Both the position numbers and the translations under genes were made by a program. A DNA stretch of 64,000 nt, taken from Skeletonema tropicum (Eukaryota > Bacillariophyta > Thalassiosirophyceae > Thalassiosirales > Thalassiosiraceae). Positions 34,752 to 44,970 of the stretch are shown here, one piece after another (position 1 is the stretch's first letter; each line of letters opens with the position of its first letter). The stretch covers positions 372,001 to 436,000 of the forward strand of contig CM074131.1 in assembly GCA_037178625.1 (NCBI GenBank), written 5' to 3'. Under the pieces are notes generated by a model that saw only the letters and a list, made by a program, of their open reading frames with translations, was not told the DNA's origin and did no database searches.

Positions 34752-35901
34752 CGTGGTGCAATCATCACAACGTCCTTGATCCAGTCGGCGCCGCTTCCTC
34801 TTATAAGACGTTACTTGGAATGTAATTGCAAAACGTGCGTCTCGGAAATAACTACAACAATAAGCAGACAGTTCGTTCTGCAACTGCAACTCTCAGAGGA
34901 TACGGCGAGGCAGTAAATCAGCTCTTCTTCTTCCGGGGCATGCCTCTGCCTTATGTTCCGGACGATAAATACAATGATAGCACTGCTGCCATAGCGACTC
35001 TCGCTGATGAAGAAAGTGTTGCGCTCCAGCGGGAGCCTCTCACAGATGCCATAGCAGCAGAAGCTATTAGTCTAGGGCAGCAAGCAGATCAAGACTCAGT
35101 TGATAATTTGGTCGCTAATATGATTTGTCTCTCAAGATTCGTCGGCCCTCGCCTGTCAGAGTACGCCAACAAACAGATGAAGAAAATTACGTATCACATC
35201 TGGGGATCAGGTAACAAAATTGTTCGTGCTTGGATACGACGGACTTTACATTCTACGATAAGACGGGCGTTCAGATTCACCTACATCGCCGGTCAAGCGA
35301 TGAAATTATTAGCCTTTACCCACAGATACACTACATGAGAGTTACCTGGCGTATCCAAAAGAATCGCAGAAATGGGCAATCACTCAAAATACCTGTTGAA
35401 ATAGCTCATAGGGAAGTTTGTCCTGTCTACAATGCACTGCAAATCGTCATGCGAAAGATTCGTCTGGATCCGACGAACCTGGACACGCCTGTCTGCGTCT
35501 ATGTTGCAAAAAACTCGACAGCATCCCTGTATCTCACGGGAAACAAGGTGAAGACCCTCATCCATAGGGCTATTGACAACGTCAATCCTACTATGTCAGC
35601 TGAAGAGCGCCAAAAATACTCGGCGCACTCCCTTCGAGTTTGGGCATGCGTTCTTCTTGATCAAGCGAACAAACCTCCATCTTTCATTAAACAACGCCTA
35701 CGATGGCAAGGTGAAAGTTACAGGCTCTATCTTCGTGACACGTTGCACCAATCGCAATCCCACCGTGACGCGCTTTCTGCCAACACGAATGCAATCATCT
35801 CTGCGCTCTCAGCCAATGCAGAGAATATTATCTCGGCTATTGGTACCCCCGAAGGTGGTACTCACGATGAATCTTCTGAACTTCACGACGAAGAGGATTA
35901 G
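34622..35901 (+). pseudogene. DIRS tyrosine recombinase, with stop and frameshift
   Basis: The frame overlaps the end of RNase H and is interrupted by TAA at 34823-34825. It continues to about 35240, shifts, and ends at 35901. Catalytic features are present: Arg in SRFVGPRLSEY, then HSLR (H-x2-R) near 35626, RLRWQGES, and the nucleophile Tyr in YRLYLRDT. A short acidic tail follows. The recombinase would integrate circular cDNA. The two breaks make this copy non-functional unless they are sequence errors. Confidence 0.85.
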
Positions 35902-36519
35902 AACGAATGTCATTGGATGATTATCCACCAACATCTCGCTAATATTAACACCTATGTATTACATGGAATACCACTTGTCTTGACTCAGTATGATTCAAAA
36001 CATCAAAATTTTTTTCTTTTTGCAAGTCAGCTTGTTCCTCATGGCAGCTATCACAAAAGATTGTGCTTGGTTTCTCTAGCATCATTATATAATGCTAGAC
36101 GCACTCAACCTGCCTTGTGGCGGTCGGCCTGCTGGGGCCAGAACGATTGGGACCTTAATCCCAAAGTAGTTCTAATGGTATAGATTGGCGTGCGGCGGCA
36201 GGGCAAGCTTCTCCCGGCTTTCGTGCTTTTGTTCTTGCTGCACGAAATTCTCTTGCTGCATAAAAGTGAGCATAATAGAGCACTTGTTTTTTGGGTAGGT
36301 GCTTACGTAGATCCAAAAGGTTCATCTGTATAATGTATTCTCTAGTTGTTATTATATGATTATGAGATTGGTGCTAAGCAGTATGCCAACATGTGAAGAA
36401 CTGTTCTTTGCCTTACAGAGCACAGAGCTTGTAAGAGCCTGTTTTTTCTTATTACAATTACAATCTGCTGAGCAGTTTCTCCTTATGAACTTTCTGATTA
36501 CTAGTAATAGTAAAACTCT
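35902..36519. other. 3' region between retroelement and Helitron, no gene
   Basis: AT-rich with short frames only. A near-perfect palindrome CTAGCATCATTATATAATGC lies at about 36076. It probably contains the 3' non-coding ends of both converging elements, but neither a Helitron CTRR end nor a DIRS repeat can be assigned. Confidence 0.4.
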
Positions 36520-39500
36520 TCACTGCATTGTATCGATCTCTGCATTTGATTGGTAACCCAACATGTCGAGAACTGGTCGTTCTTTGGTGTCCTTCAAACG
36601 TTGCTCGAAGCGAATGAGATTTTGAGGAATATTGAAGCCGCGTTCCAGGTCTAAGGGTTTCATCAGATACAGTCCAGCTAGTGTTCTCACCCTCGACAAG
36701 ACAACGTAGACCCAGTTCACGCATCGATAATTCCAGTCATTGACGATGAGGATGTCTTTGGACATTCCCTGGAGCTTGTGGCCTGTTGTTGCTATGTTAG
36801 AGTTGACAGGAACCTGTTTGACCTTGGCGTTGCCGATGGTTGTACTGATTGTTTCAGTCAGAGGGAACTTGATTGTGGCTGAGAATTCTTGTGGTTTGAG
36901 CTTGAAGGTCCGTGCTTTGGTGCCGGTGGTTGGGTAATGCTCGAACTCCACCCACTCCACGTCGTCAACCGACACAGTCCATACCTTCTTTCCATCCCAA
37001 TTTTTCCACCTCCTCTCCCGCCCATCCTTTCTAAGTTTGATTTTCAAGCACTTGCAAAGAGTCCCGTTGCCTCGCCCTTGGTCAAGATCCTCATTCGTTA
37101 TGCACATATGGTGGGATCCGGGGTAGATGCGTAGGGCAGGCTCGATTTTAGCTCCTTTTGCTGCAAACTCGGTTGACCTTATGTCATCATCTCCCAGCTG
37201 CGTGATGACAGTGTCATGGAAATGCGCGGAAACTTTTATACGCTGCCTTCGTTTCCTCTTCTTGCTGTTGCCGCTTTCATTCTCAGTCGTTTTGGATATA
37301 GATACTGATGCCTCAATTATGAGAGTGTGATCAGGAGGTGGGCTATCGTCATCAATGGTAGGATGCGATTCATCGATGTGCATTTTGAATGATGCTGCCG
37401 TGACGCCATTTCGTTCTTTGTTGGTAGAGCATGCAAAACATGCGTCAGGTGCGTGTTCGGGCAATGTTAGCGTGGAAGTGGAGCTAGTACTAGTGCTGAC
37501 GACGCGCTTGTTTATTAGCTCTCTATCTTCACGTGTATCCTCCCCCATTCTCATTCTAGCGAGTATTTCCCCAAACTCGGGGTCGTCTTTGAATCTGTGG
37601 CTATTATCAAGAAAGATGGCACAGTTGATAGTATTCTCCCAAATTGAAGCTGCATCGGAGTCTGAGTAGAGGACATCATCTTCTGCACAGATTGGCTTCA
37701 GTTGGTGGAAGTCTCCAGAGAAGACTATTGAAACCCCCCCATAAACCATGTCATATCGGCCTGTCAGCTTTTTCAGCTGTTTGTCAAGTTTTACGACATC
37801 GTTTGCCTTGAAAAAAGATATTTCATCAATAATGAGGATTCGCACATCATCGCGCCAAATAGCCCTCATCTCATCATTGATCCTACTTTTGTTCAAGTGG
37901 GCTGCGCTGTGGATTGTTGTTCCTCCAAAGAGAGCTGCAGCTGAACCAGTCGTTGCAGTGAAGTAGAAGGTATAATCATTGAAGGCGGCTGCGATAGCAG
38001 TGCAAAATCTGTGACAGTAGTATTGGGCTGCTTCCATAGTTGTACTCTTGCCACAACCAGCGGGACCTGTGATGAACATAACGAGGTGCTCCTTTCCTCC
38101 CTTTGCTTTGAGATCCCGGACTAGACTGTCTTTTGTATGTTGCACGCTTTCCGCCAAGGGACCGAGCGTTGCTCCTAGCAATTCTCCAAGCTTGGTATCA
38201 TAGTGATTTCCCTCCATGACGAGCTGGAGCAGAAATGTACAACACACTATTTGATAGGCAATAAATTGTTTGTTGTCGAGGTTGTACTTACTGCTCTTGC
38301 CCCTTGCAATCTCGTACATGGTGGGAATCTGTTTGAGACATTGCTGCCTTAACTTTAACGATGAAGGTTCTTCTCCATCTTCATATCCATCTTCATCTCC
38401 ATCATCCATGTCTCTATCAAAGGTACCTTCATCACTGCTACTAACAAGCAAAGATCCTTGAATGAAAGTGAGGATGTCCTCATATCGGACACGAACATTG
38501 TAGGATGCGGACTGCTGCTGTTGATGATTGTTGGCGTCAGCGTTGTTTTGAGTGTGCTCTGAATTTGTGGTTGATGTCGATGGCTTGTTTGCAGTTGCAA
38601 GTACGGACACATTGTCATCAACGTGAGTTTTGATAGCGCTACATGCACGAACATTTGCTCTTTTCATTATCTTGGCATGAGACCTGAGGTCGGCGTCAGC
38701 AAGTGGCCGTGATTCTAAGGCTTGGAATTGCTTTAAACCCTCGTCATTCATATTATCAAAGAAGTCACTTATGTCAATATCATATCCATCATCGTTGTCC
38801 ACGTTTTCTCTCTTTCGTTTCCCAGTACTCTTTGGAGTGTCCGTCAAGTATGTGATCTTGCTTTTGGGTCGTTTCATTTCCTTTTCGGCCATGCGCCTCG
38901 TTTCGATGTTTTCCAGAATCATCCTACCGCGGTTCCAAAATTGTTTTGACAATGGATTCAAACCAAGTGTGTCGTCGATGATCGCTTCACTATACTCTTT
39001 CGTCCCTCCTACATCAACAAACTTTTGCCAGTAGGTCCCATTCTTCACCAAATCTTCTGCTTTGCTGAATGGATAGAATAGCAGCATTGCTGTTTTTGCG
39101 TACCTTTCTCTGTGCTGCACAGTTCCACTATTGGGGATATCCTCAAGCACATCTAATGACTTCACGTCGCAAAGGTCTGTGGCCATGTATATGATGGGAA
39201 TGACTGGATGTGTTCGTCTCGTAAGGTAGCAATATTTTTGACCTTGGTGGAGGTCGGCAAACTTGTAGGATGTGGTAGTAGTGCTTTTGCTCCTGGCGTT
39301 CAATTGCTTGAAGCTCTTGTATTCCTTTTTGTACCACATTGTGTACTCGTAAAGGCACAAGTTGTTGAGCTCGGTTGGCCTGTGAATGTAGTCGTAAGTC
39401 GAGCAATCAGCCCATGCAATTGTTTCCTTTGTGTCGTCGTTCCAATTCCTCCGCAAACGGAAATGCATGCCTTCCTTCTCTTCTAGTACATTCTCCATGT

Positions 39501-42500
39501 TTTGAAGTGAAATGTGATCGAAATCATGTGAGTAAGTGAACCTTTCTCCCCCTTGGAAGATCAGTAAGTGGGCCATAGTGGAGCTTACAACGTCTCTGGA
39601 AAGAAATGCGTTCACCCCGGTAATTATTCTCCCGAGTCCTTCAACAAAGCAGGCATGTTCCTCTTCGCCGTCATCTTTGTCTGTGGTTGTGCTGCCTTCT
39701 GCTAGAGCTGTGGCTGTGACATCTTCTGCTGGCTGGTTCTGCATTCTCTCCTCCTCCTTCTCCTCATTTTCATGTCGATCTCTATGTTGCTGGTGTTCAT
39801 GTGCTCTATACAGCCTCCTGGCCATTGAGGCATGGACTCGACGGTATGCAATCTTGTCTTCGGATTGTGTGTCTTTGGACTTGTACAGCGTGGTGTAATA
39901 GGAGTGGCTCCAATCACCCAGTGTTACATTGGTATTGCTTCCAATAACATCTGAAATCGCCAAGCTGTGTTGGTTGAGAAACTGACTGCCATTCTGTCTT
40001 TTCGGTAAGATTGCATACTGAGATTTTTCTTCTACCTCACCATTCAGATGGTGATGAAGGATGACCTTGACCCCATTGGCGTCGCTTGTGTTACGATGAT
40101 CATCGTCTCTCAGGCCTTCTTTCACGCCAGCTATTGCTTCATTGTCGAAAATGATGGAATCTTCACTTGCCATCTCTGGCAAATGCCCTCTGCATTCTGC
40201 TTTCCCACCCTTGAAACATGTTCCCCGATGTGTATAATCATGCTCGTCAAAAACAAGATGCAGGAGGTCCCTGCGTAGGTTTCTATCATGTAGCCATTCA
40301 TGAGTTACTTGTTCTTGTTCGTTGGCTCCATCTCCGTCTCCGTCCGCATCCATTATGATGTGTTGTTGTTTCAGCGCTTCAGTAGGACTTCCTTCCTCTT
40401 CAAAATCAAAAGGGTAGCGAATCGCTGCTTGATCGAGCCATTCCTTTTTCATGTTTGTTGAAGAGTCTGGTGCGTCTTCTTTACTGCTATCTGCATGATC
40501 TTGAAGTGTTTGTTGACGTAAGTGACTAATACCCATGTTAATACACTCTGATGGCGAAAATGTTTTCCCACACTGTTTGCATTCCAATACTTTGCCCTTA
40601 ACATCAAGGCAATGATCCTGGTGATGTGCTTTGCGAAGGATATTCTTATCTTCTACCTCCAGGAGTATTTCGTGCATAGGCATCGTAACAGGGCTATCTT
40701 CATCACAATTGTGAGTCACAACAAAATCAGTCCCATAGCTGGCACAGACAACTTTGTCAATGTATGATATGAGAGCATCCCTTGCGGCTTTCTTTTTTCT
40801 GTCATCACTATGAAATAGAGCATCTCTAATTTTGTTGAAGTCTTTTACCCATATTTGCCAGTGACTATGAAGTGTCTTCCTGCCTTGCTCTTCGTCAGTT
40901 CTTGAGTACGCTATTGGTACTCCGAACACGCCTAGTCGCCCTGTTTGTTTCTTTGGGTCCCAACCTATCAAACATTCTGTAATAATCTGCATCAAATGCT
41001 GGTAAACAAGAGAACATGCCCCTGGATACAGACGTCTGGTCTCCTTTCTCAGCTCAAAGTTGAATCTACATTCTTTCAAGTGGTCTTCGTCATCCCAGAC
41101 ACCAAGATTTGGCAGCACCACCTCCTTGCCAGCGTTGGCGAAGACTTGGACCCTGATGGTGCATTCATCACATGGAGTCGTAGTTAAGAAAATGGAATGG
41201 CCTCCGAAGTAGTTATCCATTGCGAAATGCTTGCGGCGATTTTGTTTGGCACTCAAAGCAGTGTACCCGACTGGTTTGCACGCTGCCTCCACTGCCCTGA
41301 TGTATTCTCCAGCCGTTCCATTTACCCTTTGGCGGGTTTGTTTTTGAAACAATGCCTGATCGAGGTCTTTCATTTTGAGTTTTGACATCTTCTCCGCAAG
41401 TGACTGGCCGAATAAACTGGATTTGCAAGTGACCACGGCTGTCTCGTAACTGCGCTGCCGATTGAACAAGAGGAGAAAGTCCCCCCTCATGAATTGAGGA
41501 AGCGAGAGTCGGCAGTAGTAACGATAGCATTCCACCGGAGATATGTGAGTCCTCCGCTTTGCCTTTGGCCCCCCTTGACCAAAAGGAAATTGCAGTGGCG
41601 CAATATTCTCGAGAAGAAGTTCTCTAAGATCTGCATACTTGCTACCATTGACCAGAAGTGTTGGCATTGTACGATCAATCATAGCTTTGGTAAACTTCTG
41701 GTTGGATTCGTAAACCCCTGTATCATCTTGCGGCTCATGGATGCTGGTGAAGTGGAACGAAGCTCCAGCAAACTTTGCTTCTAGATCTGGATCATGTTCT
41801 TGATCAGTATTGTTGGGTGTTTCTTCGTCGACGATAATGTTGGGCTGAGGGCACTGTGATGGTGCGGTAACTCCTTCATATCCTGGGTGGCCAGACTCAT
41901 TAACGAACCATTCTAATATTTCCATCATTTTCTCTGTGTCAAGCCTTGCTCTTTTTTTCACTATTTCCTTCTGTTTCGGAGTCATTCGTCCACATAACAC
42001 GACATAAACAAGCGGGTTTGCACCTGTTGTCAAGAAGTGATTCATTACAGAACCAGTATGGGTAAGATCAACCTCGAAAAAGCTAAAGTGACCACGGATA
42101 GCTTTGTGAGCACCAGCTGTATACGCGAATATGTAGGCAAAAGGGCGGACAGGAGCTAATAGCGAACACATCTGCTCTGTGATTTCCTCATTGGCAATGA
42201 TATCCGTGGGGATGTGGCCGATGGCAAAGCCGTTACTGATGGCATACTTGGGCGGTGAATCGCTATCATTGTGCCACGCACTGTAACATTGGCTGCATGC
42301 CTCAAATGCTACACATCCGTTCTTGTTCTTGGTCTTCTTGGCTCTTGGTGATAGCAGAAGGCCTTCGAGCTCTTGGCCTTTGATTTCATACTGTGAAATA
42401 AGCTCATCTTTCAGCGTGACATGGTGGTAGTCCTCATAGGATTTGACGCTTATCCTATTTTTCTGAAAACGAAGCGAATCAACTGTTATCTTGTGGATAG

Positions 42501-43176
42501 CCTCACACCCAATTATTAGCCTATCGCATAGTACACAGACAGCAGTGCGAAATGCATTTGGATTGCTATCGACTCTCATTATTTTCTTTTGGTCATGATT
42601 GCGTGCCTGTTGGACTGGATGTGTTCTGGTTCTGTCAACAACGATCTCGTAATCACAACTCTTTCCAATGCTCTCCTCTGCGCTCATCGCATTCGTTCGT
42701 TGACGGTAAAGCCTTGCTGCAGCGGTCTTTTTTGCCTTCTGAGCTGCCCTCTCCTCTGCGCTCATCGACTCAATCTTGCGTTGACGGCAAAGCCTTGCCG
42801 CAGCGGTCTTTTTTGCCTTCTGAGCTGCCCTCTCCTCTGCGCTCATCGACTCAATCTTGCGTTGACGGCAAAGCCTTACCGCAGCGGTTTTTTTTGCCTT
42901 CTGAGCTGCCCTCTCCTCTGCGCTCATCGAGGCATTCTTGCGTTGACGATAGATCTTGTCTGCAGCGGCCTTCTTTGCCTTCTGAGCTGCCCTCTCCTCT
43001 GCGCTCATCGAGGCATGCTTGCGTTGACGGTAAAGCTTTACTCTAGCGGCGGCCTTAGCCCTTTGAGCTGCCCTCTCCTCTGGGCTGATAGAGGCATTCT
43101 TGCGTTGCCGTACAAGCTCTGCAGTATGACCGGCTCCATTAGTCTCCTCTGGATAGCTTGTCGACATCAGGTACAT
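36520..43176 (-). CDS. Helitron Rep/helicase protein, uninterrupted
   Basis: 2,218 residues without a stop. Residues about 22-175 are five 30-residue repeats (SMSAEERAAQKAKKTAA and a basic RLYRQRK part). A cysteine-rich region at about 200-330 (CVLCDRL...CSQCYSAWH) resembles the domain usually preceding Helitron Rep. The Rep/HUH endonuclease follows, with HSH in TLHSHWQIWV at about 771 and Tyr-Ile-Asp-Lys (SYIDKVVC) at about 805. Only one Tyr sits at the usual position. A CKQCGKTF zinc ribbon-like motif follows at about 860. The C-terminal Pif1-type SF1B helicase has GPAGCGKST (about 1705), LIIDEISFF, GDFHQLKPI, TTGHKLQGMS and VVLSRVRTLAGLYL (about 2162). All key helicase motifs are present, so the element may be active. 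It converges on the DIRS element. Confidence 0.93.
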   Translation of the reverse strand: MYLMSTSYPEETNGAGHTAELVRQRKNASISPEERAAQRAKAAARVKLYRQRKHASMSAEERAAQKAKKAAADKIYRQRKNASMSAEERAAQKAKKTAAVRLCRQRKIESMSAEERAAQKAKKTAAARLCRQRKIESMSAEERAAQKAKKTAAARLYRQRTNAMSAEESIGKSCDYEIVVDRTRTHPVQQARNHDQKKIMRVDSNPNAFRTAVCVLCDRLIIGCEAIHKITVDSLRFQKNRISVKSYEDYHHVTLKDELISQYEIKGQELEGLLLSPRAKKTKNKNGCVAFEACSQCYSAWHNDSDSPPKYAISNGFAIGHIPTDIIANEEITEQMCSLLAPVRPFAYIFAYTAGAHKAIRGHFSFFEVDLTHTGSVMNHFLTTGANPLVYVVLCGRMTPKQKEIVKKRARLDTEKMMEILEWFVNESGHPGYEGVTAPSQCPQPNIIVDEETPNNTDQEHDPDLEAKFAGASFHFTSIHEPQDDTGVYESNQKFTKAMIDRTMPTLLVNGSKYADLRELLLENIAPLQFPFGQGGPKAKRRTHISPVECYRYYCRLSLPQFMRGDFLLLFNRQRSYETAVVTCKSSLFGQSLAEKMSKLKMKDLDQALFQKQTRQRVNGTAGEYIRAVEAACKPVGYTALSAKQNRRKHFAMDNYFGGHSIFLTTTPCDECTIRVQVFANAGKEVVLPNLGVWDDEDHLKECRFNFELRKETRRLYPGACSLVYQHLMQIITECLIGWDPKKQTGRLGVFGVPIAYSRTDEEQGRKTLHSHWQIWVKDFNKIRDALFHSDDRKKKAARDALISYIDKVVCASYGTDFVVTHNCDEDSPVTMPMHEILLEVEDKNILRKAHHQDHCLDVKGKVLECKQCGKTFSPSECINMGISHLRQQTLQDHADSSKEDAPDSSTNMKKEWLDQAAIRYPFDFEEEGSPTEALKQQHIIMDADGDGDGANEQEQVTHEWLHDRNLRRDLLHLVFDEHDYTHRGTCFKGGKAECRGHLPEMASEDSIIFDNEAIAGVKEGLRDDDHRNTSDANGVKVILHHHLNGEVEEKSQYAILPKRQNGSQFLNQHSLAISDVIGSNTNVTLGDWSHSYYTTLYKSKDTQSEDKIAYRRVHASMARRLYRAHEHQQHRDRHENEEKEEERMQNQPAEDVTATALAEGSTTTDKDDGEEEHACFVEGLGRIITGVNAFLSRDVVSSTMAHLLIFQGGERFTYSHDFDHISLQNMENVLEEKEGMHFRLRRNWNDDTKETIAWADCSTYDYIHRPTELNNLCLYEYTMWYKKEYKSFKQLNARSKSTTTTSYKFADLHQGQKYCYLTRRTHPVIPIIYMATDLCDVKSLDVLEDIPNSGTVQHRERYAKTAMLLFYPFSKAEDLVKNGTYWQKFVDVGGTKEYSEAIIDDTLGLNPLSKQFWNRGRMILENIETRRMAEKEMKRPKSKITYLTDTPKSTGKRKRENVDNDDGYDIDISDFFDNMNDEGLKQFQALESRPLADADLRSHAKIMKRANVRACSAIKTHVDDNVSVLATANKPSTSTTNSEHTQNNADANNHQQQQSASYNVRVRYEDILTFIQGSLLVSSSDEGTFDRDMDDGDEDGYEDGEEPSSLKLRQQCLKQIPTMYEIARGKSSKYNLDNKQFIAYQIVCCTFLLQLVMEGNHYDTKLGELLGATLGPLAESVQHTKDSLVRDLKAKGGKEHLVMFITGPAGCGKSTTMEAAQYYCHRFCTAIAAAFNDYTFYFTATTGSAAALFGGTTIHSAAHLNKSRINDEMRAIWRDDVRILIIDEISFFKANDVVKLDKQLKKLTGRYDMVYGGVSIVFSGDFHQLKPICAEDDVLYSDSDAASIWENTINCAIFLDNSHRFKDDPEFGEILARMRMGEDTREDRELINKRVVSTSTSSTSTLTLPEHAPDACFACSTNKERNGVTAASFKMHIDESHPTIDDDSPPPDHTLIIEASVSISKTTENESGNSKKRKRRQRIKVSAHFHDTVITQLGDDDIRSTEFAAKGAKIEPALRIYPGSHHMCITNEDLDQGRGNGTLCKCLKIKLRKDGRERRWKNWDGKKVWTVSVDDVEWVEFEHYPTTGTKARTFKLKPQEFSATIKFPLTETISTTIGNAKVKQVPVNSNIATTGHKLQGMSKDILIVNDWNYRCVNWVYVVLSRVRTLAGLYLMKPLDLERGFNIPQNLIRFEQRLKDTKERPVLDMLGYQSNAEIDTMQ
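42660..43120 (-). repeat. 90 bp coding repeats at the Helitron protein N-terminus
   Basis: GAGCTGCCCTCTCCTCTGCG recurs at about 90 bp spacing (42737, 42827, 42908 and so on), giving five full 30-residue basic/acidic repeats and a partial sixth. The units are highly similar at DNA level, so the number probably varies between copies. Predicted to be helical and highly charged, possibly a coiled coil or DNA-binding arm. Confidence 0.9.
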
Positions 43177-43326
43177 ACACCAAGATTATCTTGACACACA
43201 AAGTTGACTCTCGGGTGAATTATTATTCCCTCAATGAAGAAATAGTACCCTCTAATACTTATTGAGTTCTCTATTGTATTTTTTTTTAAATTATGAAGTT
43301 GTCCAACGTAATAATTTTAGGTTTTC
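43177..43326. other. short spacer upstream of the Helitron protein
   Basis: AT-rich, without a gene. Should hold the promoter and perhaps the TC 5' end of the Helitron, but no end can be assigned by eye. Confidence 0.35.
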
Positions 43327-43595
43327 GATGGAATAGGGTGGACTATTCCTGATGGAATAGGCCATCCTATTCCTATGTTCGATGGAATAGGGTGGACTAT
43401 TCCTGATGGAATAGGCCATCCTATTCCTATGTTCGATGGAATAGGGTGGACTATTCCTGATGGAATAGGCCATCCTATTCCTATGTAATTGAAAGTCGTG
43501 AAATGAGAGAATAGGCCATCCTATTCCTATGTTCGATGGAATAGGGTGGACTATTCCTGATGGAATAGGCCATCCTATTCCTATGTAATTGAAAG
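43327..43595. repeat. 54 bp tandem array of short hairpins
   Basis: Period 54 bp (copies at 43327, 43381 and 43435, then a partial and a further copy after a short interruption). Each unit contains two palindromes, GGAATAGggtggaCTATTCC and GGAATAGGccatCCTATTCC. The array therefore forms a string of about eight hairpins on either strand. It lies just upstream of the Helitron protein start. Confidence 0.93.
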
Positions 43596-43750
43596 TCGTG
43601 AAATGAGATTTTGCAAATACCGGTCAACATCTCTTGCGTGGGAATGAGACAGCCTACTTATTCCTAAAGTGAAAGTCGTGAAATGAGAAAAGTCGTGAAA
43701 TGAGATTTTGCAAATACCGGTCAACATCTCTTGCGTGGGATGGACGGGTC
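43596..43750 (+). repeat. direct repeat following the hairpin array
   Basis: GTCGTGAAATGAGATTTTGC and about 35 further bases recur at about 43594 and 43694, and a shorter GTCGTGAAATGAG occurs at 43495 and 43675. This extends the hairpin array into a higher-order repeat. Confidence 0.85.
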
Positions 43751-43980
43751 TGCCCACGCGTACAATTAACACGAGTTACTTATCTATGTTGGAGCTCCTC
43801 AGATTTCCGGAATAAGCCTACGCTCGACTCAGTCGAAGCTTGGACAGCCCAATTTGTCATGCAACTTGGACTGTCCCCTTTTCCATAATTGTCCCAGACT
43901 GTCCTTAAGATCTTTTGTGTAGTTGTCAGTGAAGTAGCAATCTGACGCGCAACGAGTTTTTCCACCGCCCCGATGGAAAA

Positions 43981-44034
43981 CACCAGTTTGTCAAGGAGAA
44001 GGAGAGACCTTTTGGTCCAGCCGGTTTATCCGAC
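43981..44034 (+). mobile_element. truncated SINE copy
   Basis: Starts with the same CACCAGTTTGTCAAGGAG as the full SINE at 27925 and keeps the A box TGGTCCAGCCGG. It has a 5 bp insertion (AAGGA) and stops at CCGAC, where the foldback element begins, so the B box is lost. Confidence 0.85.
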
Positions 44035-44489
44035 ACCCGTTTGAATAATCGTAAATAACACCGGCCCGGCCGTCCATCACCAGACCGCAACACACCGTAA
44101 CCATGGTGCCGCTGCCGAAATAGACGAACTTAATCGCCGACCTATCGGCCGATCGATGGCCAATCATTAGTATAGACTATTAAGTAAGTGCCGAAGCCCT
44201 CGCCGCAGCCAAATCCCCAAAGAGAAGGCAGAATGGTGACGATTTATAACGGCGATGTTCGGCGCTCGCCGGCCAACGAACAGTGCTTTTCGAACATCCC
44301 AATGACCGTTTCTTCTGCATCCAAGCACGATAACACGTTCATAATAGTCTATACTAATGATTGGCCATCGATTGGCCCATAGGTCGGCGATTAAGTTGGT
44401 CTATTTCGGCAGCGGCACCATGGTTACGGTGTGTTGCGGTTTGGTGATGGACGGCCGGGCCGGTGTTATTTACGATTATTCAAACGGGT
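44035..44489. mobile_element. 455 bp foldback element
   Basis: Inverted arms of about 145-150 bp (44035-44184 and about 44343-44489) start ACCCGTTTGAATAATCGTAA and end in the complement. The spacer of about 160 bp is unrelated to either arm. The arms match closely with a few indels. It interrupts the SINE copy at 44034. No target duplication is clear and there is no coding capacity. Confidence 0.88.
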
Positions 44490-44970
44490 CGTCAAGGTGC
44501 TTGAGACCTTAGAGGTTATCTCGAAGTCTCAGCTCCTACATACGTCAAAGTACATAATCATAGATACCACCTACACAAATCACTTGTTTTCACCCCTCTC
44601 ATCATCCCAAACATACCATCAACCAACCATCGCTGAGTAGAGATAACCGAGACCTGTAGTGTGACACAGAACAAAACATCACCAAAACTGCCATGTTCGA
44701 CCGCACCGTGCACCATGTTACGGACCTCATCGGAGGCCGAACGAGGCTCCTTGTACAGCTTATTGTCTATATATTCAATGTCTACAGTCGTTATTTGGCT
44801 TGAAATAGGTCTAGTGGAAAATTGCCATCTTCCCGCGTACCTTACCCATCGTGGTCGATATCACAACATTACGAACGTTCTAGTGCAGTGAATACATACG
44901 CTGGTGTTATATGAGGATTGGGTGGGTCAGTTTTGTATCGTGGTCTGATTTAGAGTCTTCAACTTTGGCA
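44490..44970. other. repeat-derived, no supported gene
   Basis: 44485-44670 matches the reverse complement of 27690-27899 (diverged). The remainder to 44970 has only short open frames without motifs. Confidence 0.5.

Larger units (their letters stand above)
29604..35901 (+). mobile_element. DIRS-order tyrosine-recombinase retrotransposon, decayed
   Basis: Gag, RT plus RNase H, and tyrosine recombinase lie in that order on one strand, the hallmark of DIRS/Ngaro/PAT elements. No aspartic protease or DDE integrase is present, excluding ordinary LTR elements. Terminal split or inverted repeats could not be found by eye in 28.2-29.6 kb or 35.9-36.5 kb, so the limits given are those of the coding region. 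RT and recombinase frames are broken, so the copy is probably dead. Confidence 0.85.

Noticed and set aside
29604..35901. Ty3/Copia-type LTR retrotransposon
   Set aside because: No protease or DDE integrase and no LTRs, and a tyrosine recombinase follows RNase H. DIRS order instead.
42552..43194. Long plus-strand frames opposite the Helitron N-terminus
   Set aside because: Shadows of the 90 bp coding repeats. The minus frame continues through all helicase motifs.
43327..43595. CRISPR-like array
   Set aside because: The 54 bp period has no variable spacers and the genome is eukaryotic. It is a hairpin satellite.
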